Under the pieces are notes generated by a model. The model searched no databases. It saw only the letters and a list, made by a program, of their open reading frames with translations, and was not told the origin of the DNA. A program made the position numbers and the translations under genes. Positions 44,854-56,244 of a DNA stretch of 64,000 nt are shown one piece after another. The first letter of the stretch is position 1; every line of letters starts with the position of its first letter. The DNA comes from Dipteris shenzhenensis (Eukaryota > Polypodiophyta > Polypodiopsida > Gleicheniales), in assembly GCA_047967505.1 (NCBI GenBank), contig CM106540.1, one strand, 5' to 3'.

Positions 44854-46690
44854 TCAAAGGTAGAGAGGGAAATAGATGCAACATTGCACTCAAAAAAGAA
44901 GTAATGGAAACATAATGCGTAAGATAGACAACAGTCGGTATTGTATTCATCATATGAGCTACTATAAGAAGATCACATTGCGTATTCCACTCCTCAGTCT
45001 CTCTTGACTTCGCGGTTGGTATTTCAATTACAGCTTCTAATTGTTAAGACTCTTGACCATTCTGATACAAAAGTTGGGTTAATTATAATACCCCTTAACA
45101 CTATGCCTTACACTAAAAAGCCTTTAAAAAATGTCCTTAAGCCTTATACCTTGCCTTAGAAGCCTCTCAAAATGGCACATTTCCCATAGATTATGAAAAA
45201 CAACAAACGATCACTTAGACCTTGCCATGGTAGGCAAAATATGGTCACACCCACACAGTGCAAGGCACACAAAAAAAAGTGTATTTTAAGCTTTTTAAAA
45301 TGACCAACCATCATCCATGCTTATTTCTCCATTAACCAAATTCAAGATCAACAAGTTCTTGATCAATGAAGACTCCTCTATGACACAAGCCTTATCTTGT
45401 TTCTTCTGAGAATCAAAAGCCTTTGATAGCAAAATTTCTCTACATTCTATTATCTTGGACTTAAAGACTCAAGATGATCTTGAAAAGTGTAGCTCACTTC
45501 TTTTGAGAATTTTGCCATTTCCAATGACTCTTGACACAAGGCACAAGACTAATTACTGAGTTGAGAAGAGTGTCAAGAGAAATTGATGATGACTGAGCTA
45601 AGAAGCTAGATGACACTCAACTGTATACTAACCAACCGAGAAGGCCTAGCAACTAGAAAAATGACCACCGGTTTGAATCTCATGTGAATACTTGAAAAAG
45701 AAGCTCCTCATTTTTGTGATGACCTATAAAGACACCTCCATCCATTGCCGATGATCCTCAAATGTAAAAACCACCCTAAACTCATTTGGTGATCACATGT
45801 GGTGCCATGCACTACGTGGTCACAATGAATCCATGCACACTGACCACATCTCTTGGTTGCATTGAAACCCAATCTAATCTGCACTTGAAATTTAAAAGGC
45901 TTATTTGCAAGTTTGAGAAGATGATCAATGTGTACAAGGAAAGCCAAACCTTTAGAATTTGAGAAATCTCATCTATGCCTATCCATTAAAAACCTACTAG
46001 AGCAGTAAACAATAGGCAAGCGATAGTGTAAGTAGAGCTCGTGATTCCCTTTGAGCTGCCTAGACAAGCTGTGATACTTGCTAGTATTAAGCATCTTTTG
46101 AACACATAGAAGCTCATCTTCCCTCAATGGTGTTCGTAACTGGCCTATAAATTGAACAAATAATTTTAAAGTAGTTTTGTTTTTGGATTTATAGGTCGTG
46201 TGCTAAGCCATACTTGCAACATTTTCTCACATGAGGATTTGTGCCCTATTCGTCAAGTTAAGGTGAATAATAAGGAGGGCAGTGCCAATAAAGGCCTTTT
46301 TAATTAGGTTTATTGAAAATAAGGGCCTTTAGAATAGTTATGTAATGGCTACATAATGGATACACTTTCTTCTAAAATATCTATCTAATGCTACATAATG
46401 GCCATGAGCATTATTCCAAGCCCAACATTTTCTAAAACCTTTTATTTTGCATGTGAGACAAGAATTAGAGCTAATTCTACCACTTTTCCTAGGGATCTCC
46501 TTCTCTCTACACCACCCACTCTTCCTATCTCATCATCCCATGATGATGGGTTGGTCCTTTTTGGGATTTGAATTGAACTCTCCCCCACTATGTATTCTTG
46601 AAAAAATATAGAGCTTGTAAGCACATTGCATCAACTAGTGGTGAAGGCCCTCAATTTTATGTCAAAAACCTACTATGTATAAGGTTTTCT
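44849..46690. other. No gene seen
   Basis: AT-rich, short frames only. Confidence 0.4.
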
Positions 46691-46691
46691 A

Positions 46692-46760
46692 ACCTAGCCT
46701 AGCCTAGCCTAACCTAACCTAATATAGTTTGGGCTAGCCTAGATTAACCTAACCATAACC
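46692..46760. repeat. CCTAG/CCTAA pentamer repeats
   Basis: About three CCTAG and three CCTAA units, then further scattered ones. A short local pentanucleotide array. Confidence 0.7.
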
Positions 46761-46839
46761 TAATGTAAAAGCCTTACCCTAAGATTCTTGCCCACAAAAC
46801 TACCTCTCATGCCCTAAAGTTCTAAGGGAGGGCTGAAGG

Positions 46840-47140
46840 TGGTAGATAACCCCCAGAGAAGGGGAGGGAGAAGAGTGATGGGAGGGCACTAAGACAAGGG
46901 GAGGGAGAGCGGCAAGGGGGATTGATGCTAAGAGGAGGGGGAGGGCACCCTAAGAGGGGAGAGGAGGAGGGTCCAAAGAGAAGGGGAGGGAGAGGGGTGA
47001 GGGGAGGGAGAGGGGTAAGGGGAAAGGCTTTGAGGAGGGAGTGGGGGTAGGGGGAGGGGGAGGGCCTTGATAGAAGGATAAGTGGAGGGAGAGGGCACTG
47101 AGAGAAGGGGGGGATAGAGGGGAAAACATGAATAATTTTC
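46840..47140. repeat. Purine-rich minisatellite
   Basis: Degenerate units of GGGGAGGGAGAGGG with AAGG and GGCACT/GGTGAG variants. Pro/Leu/Ser-rich frames on - are artefacts. Confidence 0.85.
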
Positions 47141-47375
47141 ATTTAAGGTGGGCATACTAACTCAGCTTATCTACTATTAACTAGAGAGGGTGGGGGGTGG
47201 GGGGGAGGGGGCAACTAATACTAAAAATAATACTAACATGATTTTTTAAAAACTAACACTAATAGGATTTTTTGAAAAAATAAAAAATCCTATTAATATA
47301 AGTTGCCCTCTCCCTACCCCCTCTTCTTAACCATGGTGATCAACAACACGGTGCATAACGCAAATAACATAGGAG

Positions 47376-47380
47376 CAACC
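47376..47380. repeat. Left target-site duplication of the copia element
   Basis: CAACC, identical to 53,271-53,275. Confidence 0.9.
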
Positions 47381-47550
47381 TGTGGGGGTTAAAGGTCACT
47401 GTGCCTTAACCCCGGTTATGTACAATACTCAAACACATATATAAATGAATGAAAAAGAAGATTAGGGTGGTTCTGCACCCACCAAACTTGTGTGGCTCTC
47501 TGTCTCTCTCTCTCCTTCTTCCGTTCTTGCTTCCGTTGAGAGCACTCTCA
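47381..47550 (+). repeat. 5' LTR of the copia element (170 bp)
   Basis: TGTGGGGGTT...AGCACTCTCA. TATA-like sequence ATATATAAATGAATG near 47,437-47,451. One of the shorter LTR lengths for plant copia elements. Confidence 0.97.
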
Positions 47551-47552
47551 AC

Positions 47553-47564
47553 TGGTATCAGAGC
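47553..47564 (+). promoter_or_regulatory. Primer-binding site, initiator tRNA-Met type
   Basis: TGGTATCAGAGC, two bases after the LTR. It is the classical copia primer-binding site. Confidence 0.95.
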
Positions 47565-48978
47565 CCGGGTGATCTAGCTGAGCGTGCGTGAATGCTTGGA
47601 AGCTCAGCAGCTCTGTGGGAGGAAGGAGAAGCTCTGTGGGAAGCTTTGTGGGTGACTTTACTTACATCCGAGTGTGCAGAGACCTTGGAGAAACCTTTGG
47701 AAAAGTCACTTTGGCTTTGCGAAGTGGTTTTGAGAGCCTGTTAAGAGCTTTCAAAGAAAAAGTCGTTTTTTGAGCTTTTCCTTGTTCCGTTCGATGACAG
47801 AGACTCCATATTGACTTGTAGAGGCAACTATTGCTTGCTTTTGGTATCCACTTCACTTCAGGAGCTTGGAAACACCTTCATTCTTGAATCTGGGATCATT
47901 TCATTGGATTTCTGACTCACCGTGTCAGTTCCTGCGTTTTTTGCCCAGGTGTTGGAACTCATGTTTGGAGCAACCATTTGTAGATCTGTCAGTTCCGGTG
48001 GACTCAGGAGATCCTAAAACTTCTATGTTGCTCATCATTCACACTCCAGTGGAGTTTACAGATAGCTCTGTTTTCAAAAACGTTTTTCAGTCCGTGTGTT
48101 GTGGACCCAGTGATTGAGACCACGGTTTCCAAAACCATCTGTCCCATTGCGTTCCGAACGCCCAAAAACCCCTACCTATCAGTTCTTGCGTGATTCGGTG
48201 GAGGATTTTCAAAGTTATAAATCTCTGTGTATTCGATTTCGTCTCTCTGTTATGCATTTTTCATTCTAAGGTTTTGAAACCTTAGATTTATGCCACATGG
48301 CAGTGGATAAGTGTTGACTTCCGTTTCTCATTCATCGGTTGGGATTTTGGAGTTCTGGCAGAAAAGAGATATTTGCAGATTTTCTTGCTGAGTTCGATTA
48401 TGCAATGGCGCCCATGTTTTGAAGCATCTTAGGTTCTATTTTCAGTAGCGCTCATTACCGTGGGACTATGATTTCTTGAGCATACCTTATGCAGATCACT
48501 TTGGTTGCAGTTTGAGCAGTGTGCCTCATTTGTGGTATGCATTGGGTTGCAATGGATGATTTATAGGCCATTTGGATGCATTGCGGTCCTTGTTGGATGC
48601 GCTGATAGGCCCAAATTGCCTTGTGGGATGCTATTTTTTATGGACGCTTTGCACATGGATGCTATTTTATGCTGAGGGACAGCTTTGACACATTGTTGGT
48701 GATGCACTGATAGTGCTATGCTCTCTTGGATGAGATATAATTGATGCATATGCCAGTGGACGGTGTTTATGCTTGAGTCATTTGGCACTTATTGGCATTT
48801 TCTTTTGGGCCAGATTTGCTCATATGGATGCATAGTATATGCACATGAGTCAGATGCTTTGAGCTTTGAGTTTTGGTGATATTTCACTCTATTGTGGCAT
48901 ACACATTTGGGTGCACCTGGTATTTGGTGTGATTCTCTCTTGAGGCACTAGCATTTGGGATTTTGCTTTATTTGCATC
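47565..48978 (+). other. Long untranslated leader of the copia element
   Basis: About 1.4 kb between the primer-binding site and the gag ATG, with no supported coding frame. Long for a copia element of this LTR size. Confidence 0.7.
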
Positions 48979-49920
48979 ATGGCATCCTCTTCCATGTCTG
49001 AAAAGGAGTTTTTCAGCATTAAAAAGTTTGATGGGACAAACTTTTCTTTGTGGAAAGAACAGATAAGGGATGTGCTTATTCAAAAGAAGCAGATTAAACC
49101 CTTGGCAGGGATTGAAGCTAAGCCTGCAAATATGTCTGAGGATGATTGGAATGAGTTGGATGCATTAGCAAAGTCTACTATTAGACTTCATCTTGCAGAG
49201 TCAGTTTATTTCACAGTAGTAAATGAGTAGACTACTGAAGATTTGTGGAAGAAACTGTGTGCCACTTATGAGAAGGAAGCTGCCTCTAATAAAGTTTACC
49301 TCATGAAGAGGTTGTTTGAGCTGCAGATGAAGGAAGGGGTCTCCATTGCTTCTCACTTGAATGAATTCAATATTATTTTCAGCCAGCTTCAGGCTCAGAA
49401 GATGAATTTTGATGCGGAGACTAAGGCAATATTTCTCTTATGTTCATTGCCATCCTCATGGGATACCTTCCGTACAGCTGTCAGTAACTCTGCACCTGGT
49501 GGAGTACTAAAATTTGATGATGTTGTGGGTAGCTTGTTGGCCGAGGAGATTAGACGGAAGTCTATGTATGGCACCAAGCAGGATGCAGCCTTAAATGTGC
49601 AAAGGGGCAGATCACAGTTCAGGGGGAAGTCCCAAGAAAGAGGGAAGTCACGTAGCAAATCTAGGGCACGGAACATTGAGTGTTACCATTGTGGCAAGAA
49701 GGGCCATATGAAAAAGGATTGCTACAAGCTGAAAAGAGAGCAAAAGGATAAGAAAAAGAATGCAAATTGGGGTGCAAATCAAAAGGAAGAGAGTCCAAGG
49801 GAGGACAAAGGAAACGTGAAGATCGAGGAGATCAATGCAGTCACACATGATAGTGACAATGATGTTCTCTTCATGTCTACTTTATCTGCAGAGTTACTTA
49901 GCACTTCAGATGATGCATAT
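48979..49920 (+). pseudogene. Copia gag
   Basis: Starts MASSSMSEKEFFSIKKFDG with FSLWKEQIRDVL, the typical opening of copia gag. UBN2-type gag core to about 49,560 (KLCATYEKEAASNKVYLMKR, SIASHLNEFNIIFSQLQ, LCSLPSSWDTF). Then a basic Arg/Ser-rich stretch and a CCHC knuckle CYHCGKKGHMKKDC at 49,681-49,722. A TAG at 49,228-49,230 interrupts it after NE. The rest is in frame with the protease. I chose the ATG at 48,979 over an upstream in-frame ATG at 48,955 because the conserved start is here. Confidence 0.9.
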
Positions 49921-50193
49921 TCCCAGGATTGGATTTTGGATTCTGGTGCTTCATTCCATGTTACTCCCCATAGGGAATGGTTCTCCACTTATGACAGTGG
50001 AAAGACAGGTTGTGTGCATCTTGGAAATGACTATGCATGTGACATAGTGGGAGTAGGTGACATAAAGTTTTCTTTTGCAAATGGGTCTGCATTTGTTTTG
50101 AAACATGTGAGACATGTGCCTAAGCTAACCAAGAGTCTTATTTCAGTGGGTCAGTTAGATGATGCTGGTTTTCACACCACTTTTGGCTTTTAG
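49921..50193 (+). pseudogene. Copia aspartic protease
   Basis: WILDSGASFHVTPHREWF holds the active-site Asp-Ser-Gly (49,939). Followed by LKHVRHVPKLTKSLISVGQLDD, the usual protease C-terminal motif. It would cleave the polyprotein. A TAG at 50,191-50,193 ends the frame where readthrough into integrase is expected. Confidence 0.9.
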
Positions 50194-51480
50194 AGTTGGA
50201 AAATTCAGAAGGACTCTATGCTTTTGGCCAGGGGTGCCAAGTGTGGGACTTTGTATCCCTTACATGTATCAGGGGTATTTGATCATGTTGTTGCAATAAC
50301 CGAGCAACCAAGCACTTCTTTGTGGCATTGCAGGTTGGGGCACATGAGCCAGAATGGAATGAAACTCTTATGCCGTTTGGGTTATGTACCGCATTTGAGT
50401 TTCTCTGATTTTGAATTTTGTGAGCATTGTCTCTATGGGAAGCAGACTAAATCAGCCCATAAAAGAAGGGGAAAGAGAGAGTTTGAAATGCTTGATTTGG
50501 TGCATTCAGATGTATGTGGTCCCATGCCTACACAGTCATTAGGCGGGGCTGAATACTATGTGACATTCATTGATGATGCAACTAGGAAAGTGTGGGCTTA
50601 TGCTATAGCTCGGAAGAGTGATGTGTTCCAGGTATTTCAGAAATGGCTGGCCTTGGTTGAGAATCAGTCAGGTAGAACGCTTAAATGCCTACAGACTGAC
50701 AATGGTGGAGAGTATCTCTCTCATGACTTTCAGCATTTCTGTGATACACGTGGGATTAAGAGGGAGCTCACATCCCCTCATACTCCAGAGCAAAATCTAG
50801 TTGCAAAAAAGATGAACCGTACCATTCAAGAAAGGTTGCAATGCATGCTTTCCAATGCAAGTCTTTCTGGTGGTTTTTGGGCTGAGGCAATGAAGACTGC
50901 AGTGCATGTGATCAATAGATCACCTAGTAAGAGTCTGGATGGTGGTATTCCTGAAGAGGCATGGAGTGGCAAGGAGCCCTCTTACTCTCATTTGCGTATA
51001 TTTGGGTGTGAGGCATATGCACATGTGCCAAAAGAGCTTCGAAAGAAGCGAGATCCTAAGTCTAGGAAATGCATCTTTCTGGGTTATGGTGAAAGTGGAG
51101 AGATGGGCTATCGTCTCTGGGATCCAGAAGCAAAGAAGATCATACGCAGCCATGATGTGGTCTTCAATGAGAAGAAGATGCATAAGGCACCCATGAGGGA
51201 TGTGGAAATGAGGAGAATCACTTTCCAGGATGTGAATCATCCTGCATATGTTGATAGACAGCAAGCTGTCCATGCACCAACAAATGTGCAAGAAATGGTA
51301 CCACCAAGTACTCCCACAGGTATACAATCAAGGGTAGATGATGGATCATCTATTGGTGGAAATGATGAGCCAAATGTGGCTGATATGTAAGTGGGACAGC
51401 AAGCTGAAATGCCCTTGAGAAGATCATCTAGAGTGTCTAGACCGCCTGATAGGTTTGTTCCAGGGGTAGACTATGTGATG
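50194..51480 (+). pseudogene. Copia integrase, catalytic Glu replaced
   Basis: HHCC domain: LWHCRLGHMSQNGMKLL and FCEHCLYGKQ. Core: LVHSDVCGPM (first Asp), CLQTDNGGEY (second Asp). The third residue should be Glu in EQNGVAERMNRT, but the sequence reads EQNLVAKKMNRT. Lys (50,806-50,808) replaces the catalytic Glu and Lys also replaces the next Arg, both explicable by G to A changes. Continues with IFGCEAYAHVPKELR and RKCIFLGY. A TAA lies at 51,388-51,390 and a frameshift near 51,480. Confidence 0.9.
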
Positions 51481-52528
51481 CTTTTACTGATTGCGGGGAG
51501 CCTTCTTGCTACAAAGAGGCTATGATGCGTGAGGATCAACGCAAGTGGGAGTATGCTATGCAATCAGAGATGAGTTCACTTATGAAGAATAAGACTTGGG
51601 ACTTGGTTTCTTTGCCACATGGAAAGAAAGCATTGCCATGTAAATGGGTCTACAAAATGAAGGTCACAGGTGATGATGTGCCTAGGTACAAGGCCCGTTT
51701 GGTTGCTAAAGGGTTCAAGCAAGAGAAGGGTGTGGACTTTGATGAGATATTCTCTCCGGTTGTGAAGATGACCACACTTAGATGCATGCTTGGACTAGTG
51801 GCATCAGAGGATACGGAGCTTATGCAAATAGATGTCAAGACAGCTTTCTTGCATGGGGATTTGCATGAGGAAATTTACATGGTGCAGCCGGAAGGCTTTG
51901 AAGAAAAGGGCAAAGAGCATTTAGTTTGCAAGCTGCAAAAGAGTCTCTATGGTCTTAAGCAAGCACCTAGAGAATGGTATCAGAAGTTTGATGCTTTCAT
52001 TCGGTCCCAGGATTTTAGAAGGAGTGAAATTGATCACTGCCTCTACACTAAAAGGGCTAAGGATAATAGCCTGATAATCTTGGCACTATATGTGGATAAT
52101 ATGCTATTGGCTAGCAAGAATACTTATGAGCTAGATGCATTAAAGGCCAAGTTGCATGAGGCCTTTGATATGAAGGATTTGGGACTTGCAGGTCATATTC
52201 TTGGTATGCGAATCACGCGTGATCGGAGTAGGAAACTCCTTTGGCTTTCACAAAAAGAGTATGTTACAAAAGTATTGCAGCATTTCAATATGGAGGGGGG
52301 CAAGGGAGTGAGTACTCCATTGCCTCCATATGTGAAACTGAATCATACAGATAGTCCCAAATCAGATGAGGAGAGGGCCATGATGGCCAAGGTTCCTTAT
52401 GCATCAGCAGTTGGGAGTCTTATGTATGCTATGATAGCTACTAGACCAGACATTGCATTTGCAGTGGGAGTTGTTAGCCGGTATATGGCTATCCAGGAAA
52501 GAGGCATTGGGAGGCAGTTAAGTGCATC
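51481..52528 (+). pseudogene. Copia reverse transcriptase, YVDN instead of YVDD
   Basis: ALPCKWVYKMKV, YKARLVAKGFKQEKGVDF, FSPVVKMTTLRCMLGL, QIDVKTAFLHGDLHEEIYM, SLYGLKQAPREWYQKF, and the active site as ALYVDNMLLAS. The second catalytic Asp is Asn at 52,098-52,100 (GAT to AAT). A one-base deletion near 52,490 shifts the frame before RNase H (RYMA followed by IQERGIG instead of the usual NPGKRHW). Confidence 0.92.
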
Positions 52529-53047
52529 ATGAGGTACATGAAGGGTACCAAGGAGATGTGCATCTGCTTTGGTAAAGGAGACATGCGTGTACTTGGGTAC
52601 ACAGATTCAGACTATGCAGGGCATGTGGATAGTAGGAGATCCACTTCTGGTTATGTGTTCACCTTTGCAGGTGGTGCAGTGTCGTGGATGTCTCGCGCAC
52701 AGAAGTGTGTTGCTTTGTCTACCACAGAGGCTGAGTATGTTGCAGCCATAGAGGGTTGCAAGGAGGCTATATGGCTTGATCGGCTAGTGGGAGATTTGGG
52801 GATTCATACAGGTGTACCGACATTGCATAGTGATTCCATGAGTGCTATTCAGCTAGCACGGAATCCGGTCTTTCATGCAAAGACCAAACACATTGAGGTC
52901 AGGTACCATTTCATCAGGGAGGTACTTGAGGACAAGCACATAGAGCTTGTCAAGGTTCATACAGATGATAACCCTGCAGATATGCTGACGAAGAGTCTAC
53001 CTAGTCAGCGGTTTGAGTATTGTCGTGTATTGATGGGCATTGGATAG
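52529..53047 (+). pseudogene. Copia RNase H
   Basis: LGYTDSDYAG, RRSTSGYVFTFAGGAVSW, ALSTTEAEYVAA, LHSDSMSAIQLARNP, KTKHIEVRYHFIRE and PADMLTKSLP are the full set of copia RNase H motifs with the Asp, Glu and Asp residues present. The domain itself is undamaged but out of frame with RT. Confidence 0.92.
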
Positions 53048-53088
53048 TATGCTCACTGGTTGTTCTCCCTTAAAGGCACATTGTCCTT

Positions 53089-53100
53089 TAAGTGGGAGGT
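53089..53100 (+). promoter_or_regulatory. Polypurine tract
   Basis: AAGTGGGAGGT directly before the 3' LTR. Primes plus-strand DNA synthesis. Confidence 0.8.
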
Positions 53101-53270
53101 TGTGGGGGTTAAAGGTCACTATGCCTTAACCCCGGTTATGTACAATACTCAAACACATATATAAATGAATGAAAAAGAAGATTAGGGTGGTTCTGCACCC
53201 ACCAAACTTGTGTGGCTCTCTGTCTCTCTCTCTCCTTCTTCCGTTCTTGCTTCCGTTGAGAGCACTCTCA
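53101..53270 (+). repeat. 3' LTR of the copia element (170 bp)
   Basis: Identical to the 5' LTR except A at 53,121. Confidence 0.97.
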
Positions 53271-53275
53271 CAACC
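53271..53275. repeat. Right target-site duplication of the copia element
   Basis: CAACC, partner of 47,376-47,380. Confidence 0.9.
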
Positions 53276-56240
53276 AAGCAACCTTGTTGAATAGATAAAC
53301 ATACTTTGACACTTCCTACCATACTACCATTGTTGATAGTGTTTTTCTATCACCTCAAGTTTGACTAAACCCTATGCCAACGTCGATGTAGATGTGTGCA
53401 CAACTTAACAGAAGATGCTCTCGCTTGCAATCCCAAAGGTTGCTCTGCAAGGTTTCCTAATCCATATGGGTGTTGAAATCGATGTCAACAGTGAAATTCT
53501 AATAGGAACTTCTAATAGACAAGATTCTATGCTATGCCAACAAATTGATGATAATGGGTGTTTAATCAAGCAAAATTGGGGAAAAATAGGAATCAACTCA
53601 ATGTAAGAACAAGTAACTATATTAAATATTAAGTCCACTGTTTGAATTGGATACATGGCCACACACCACACCAGACTCTCTCCATCTCTCTGCTCACTTT
53701 TGTTCACCCTAACTTAGACTCAGAACTCTATAAGCCAACAGCTTGTATTCTAGCCTCTAACCTCTACACACATGACTACAACTCTAACTCTGAATTTATA
53801 ACAAAATCAGAGTAAGTTTCTTACAATGCACTCTCTAAACCTAAACTCACCACTTGAATTAGGACGATCGAGTTTACCACCTTCCTAACTCATTTTTTAG
53901 GTTTTATTAGACCACATCCAGTGAGGCCTAATAGTGCTTCTTGGTCTTATGTCCCTCCATGACCTTTAGAGGTACACCGCTTTGCTCAGTGGCGCTGTCA
54001 AATTATACTAGGATAGTCTCCATCAAGTGAGGCCTCTCTGCCATCTTCAAAACTATGTAGTCAAGTGCTCGAGTTTCCCACTCGTGGGCTGATGCATCTG
54101 ATATGGGATCTAAATTTTGTCCATAAATGGCCCCGCTAGATCTAGATGGAGTGTGCTAAGTAGTCAAACCATTCTTCATCCAGCATATTGTGGCCCAAGG
54201 GGAGTCACTTCTATAAGGGCTAGTATTCTTTCTATAGACAACTCGGGGTATTTGGGGTCAAACTGATCACTTATATCCTGGGTACCGTGTAGACCATCTA
54301 ATGTGTAATCTGTATTTCCAAAATGTGTCTACCCTTCACTATCAAAATAATGAGGGGAAGTCTGTTTCTCCTTATCACAAGGGGAAGAGTCTGCATGCTT
54401 TTGTGAAAATGACTTATCCATGTGTTCACCTAGGACTCAACATCCAGTAGTAGTAGTGTCTAGGTGGCAGTCTGAACTTCTATCCCTACATCCACTTTGC
54501 CCAAGTGCACAACTCCCTTGACTAAACTATATACTGTAGTGACGGGGACTGTTATGGTTGCATTGGATCGGCCTACAGTGTTGCCGCCCCAAGCTGATCC
54601 ACTTTCTTCAACTACTTGAGTTTGCCGTCTTGCCCTATAGCATTTGAGTCATCTTTAAGATCCTTTCTCCTTGGGGGAATGCGAGGGTGCTCTAAGGGCT
54701 AGTCTAAATATTGAAGTATTGCTTGGATTTTTTTGAGCTTGGCAACAAAGTGGCGCAATGCCTTGTTCTCTCCGCTGCTCTATTGCAGCTTAGTGTGCCA
54801 ATGGGCCCATAGCCTTTCATCCTGATATGAACCATCAACTTGCACTAAAAGGCTATGGTGTCTTAGGAAGTCTTAGGCACTCCCATGGCCTCTTTGTATT
54901 GGTGGAGCAAGAGGCCATGGTTGAGCTGGAGCTGGTTGTGAGTGGCTTGCAGACATCTTCCAAAATCTTGATGATCCCCTCATACCAAGATTTGAGTTCC
55001 CTAGTATATGTTGCATGCTCCTGGCACTTGTAGACTAATGCCTGTGGGGGAATCCATGTGGTAGCACTATATTAGGCCAAGCCCCGCCAACTCTCTGAGT
55101 TGTTGTCAATTGGCAATAATGACTTCTGGCTTGGCTAGGTCAATAAAATAAAACAGAGGGTTAATACCCTCGCTTGGAAGCTTGTAACGTGGAGCTACTA
55201 TAGACTTGCTTAAGCCTCCCTTCTGCACATCTGCTAGGAACTAAAAGAAGGTCTACTTCTTTTTGTCATTTTGCCTTGTTGATTAGGTAGGCCCTAGGAC
55301 TAATGGCATATCTTCGCTTGCGAACTGGTTGTCACTATGAGCTGGACTTTCTTGTTGAACTCGCTTGGAAGATCCCAATGGCATTGTTGCAAATTTGAAC
55401 AATTTTGCATAAACCTATATGTTGAGGTGAACCCTTCTTCCATGGACACTGATATTGTTGGTATCATCCTTGTTCCAGTTCTGCTACTTCAGGACTCAAA
55501 CATCAAACCATGGCAAGTTTGTCATGTCAAGTAGAGTGTTTCTCTTGATCATCTTCATTGTTGTAGGTGGTCAGTCAATTGGGTATGGTCTTTGAAGCTA
55601 TAGTGACAGTTTTGTCACTTGGCAGGTCTTTCTTCCCTTCTAGAGGTAGTTGAAGCAATTGTAGGGGTGACGATGGGAATACCATCAAGAGAGAGTATGC
55701 AACAATAACTAAGCATGTAAGCAAATTGAGTTGCTACATGAAGCAATGGCTTATTGAGGAAGATGCACTACAAAATTCAATGTCACATGTGACACCTTGG
55801 TAGGAACATGCTTGTTGTTGCTCTCATGATAGTTTGGTTAACTTGCTATGGTAGTTTTGTATGGCTTAACTTGGCTCTCATTGATCAACTCACGAATTAT
55901 CTATCCCTCCAAGTCGGCCAACTAAATTGTATGATTATCATGCACTTCAATATGTATGGACCATTCGATGAAATTGGTGTTCAAGTTCCCTTCCTTTGCA
56001 TTGTACAATAGTACCAACATGCCTTTTTTTTAATTCTTCTTTACAATATGCCAATCATTCGAGGCATACGAATTCTTCTAATGTGAATTCCACCCGAAAT
56101 AGAGTGAGGTTGGTTGTAACCTTGTAATCCATTCTATAAGACCATAACACGGCATGCAACTTTGTATCCCAATCCTTGTGATTGCAGTTCAAAATTTTAG
56201 TAAGAACTAACTTTAGAGTTTTGCCAGTAGACTCAACTTC
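53276..56240. other. No gene assigned
   Basis: Short frames only. On -, pieces near 54,200-54,760 (DQFDPKYPELSIERILALIE) are coding-like and may be decayed gypsy gag or protease sequence. The gypsy fragment on - begins just to the right. Confidence 0.35.
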
Positions 56241-56244
56241 TCCA

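Larger units (their letters stand above)
47381..53270 (+). mobile_element. Ty1/copia element, complete ends, defective body
   Basis: 5,890 bp flanked by the perfect 5-bp duplication CAACC. LTRs of 170 bp, primer-binding site, gag, protease, integrase, RT, RNase H and polypurine tract in Ty1/copia order (integrase before RT). LTRs differ at one base (47,401 G against 53,121 A), which points to a recent insertion. The coding region has three in-frame stops, two frameshifts and two lost catalytic residues. Confidence 0.97.

Noticed and set aside
46692-46760. TTAGG-type (insect) telomere repeat
   Set aside because: Only a few imperfect units mixed with CCTAG, in a clearly plant context. Better read as a short simple repeat.
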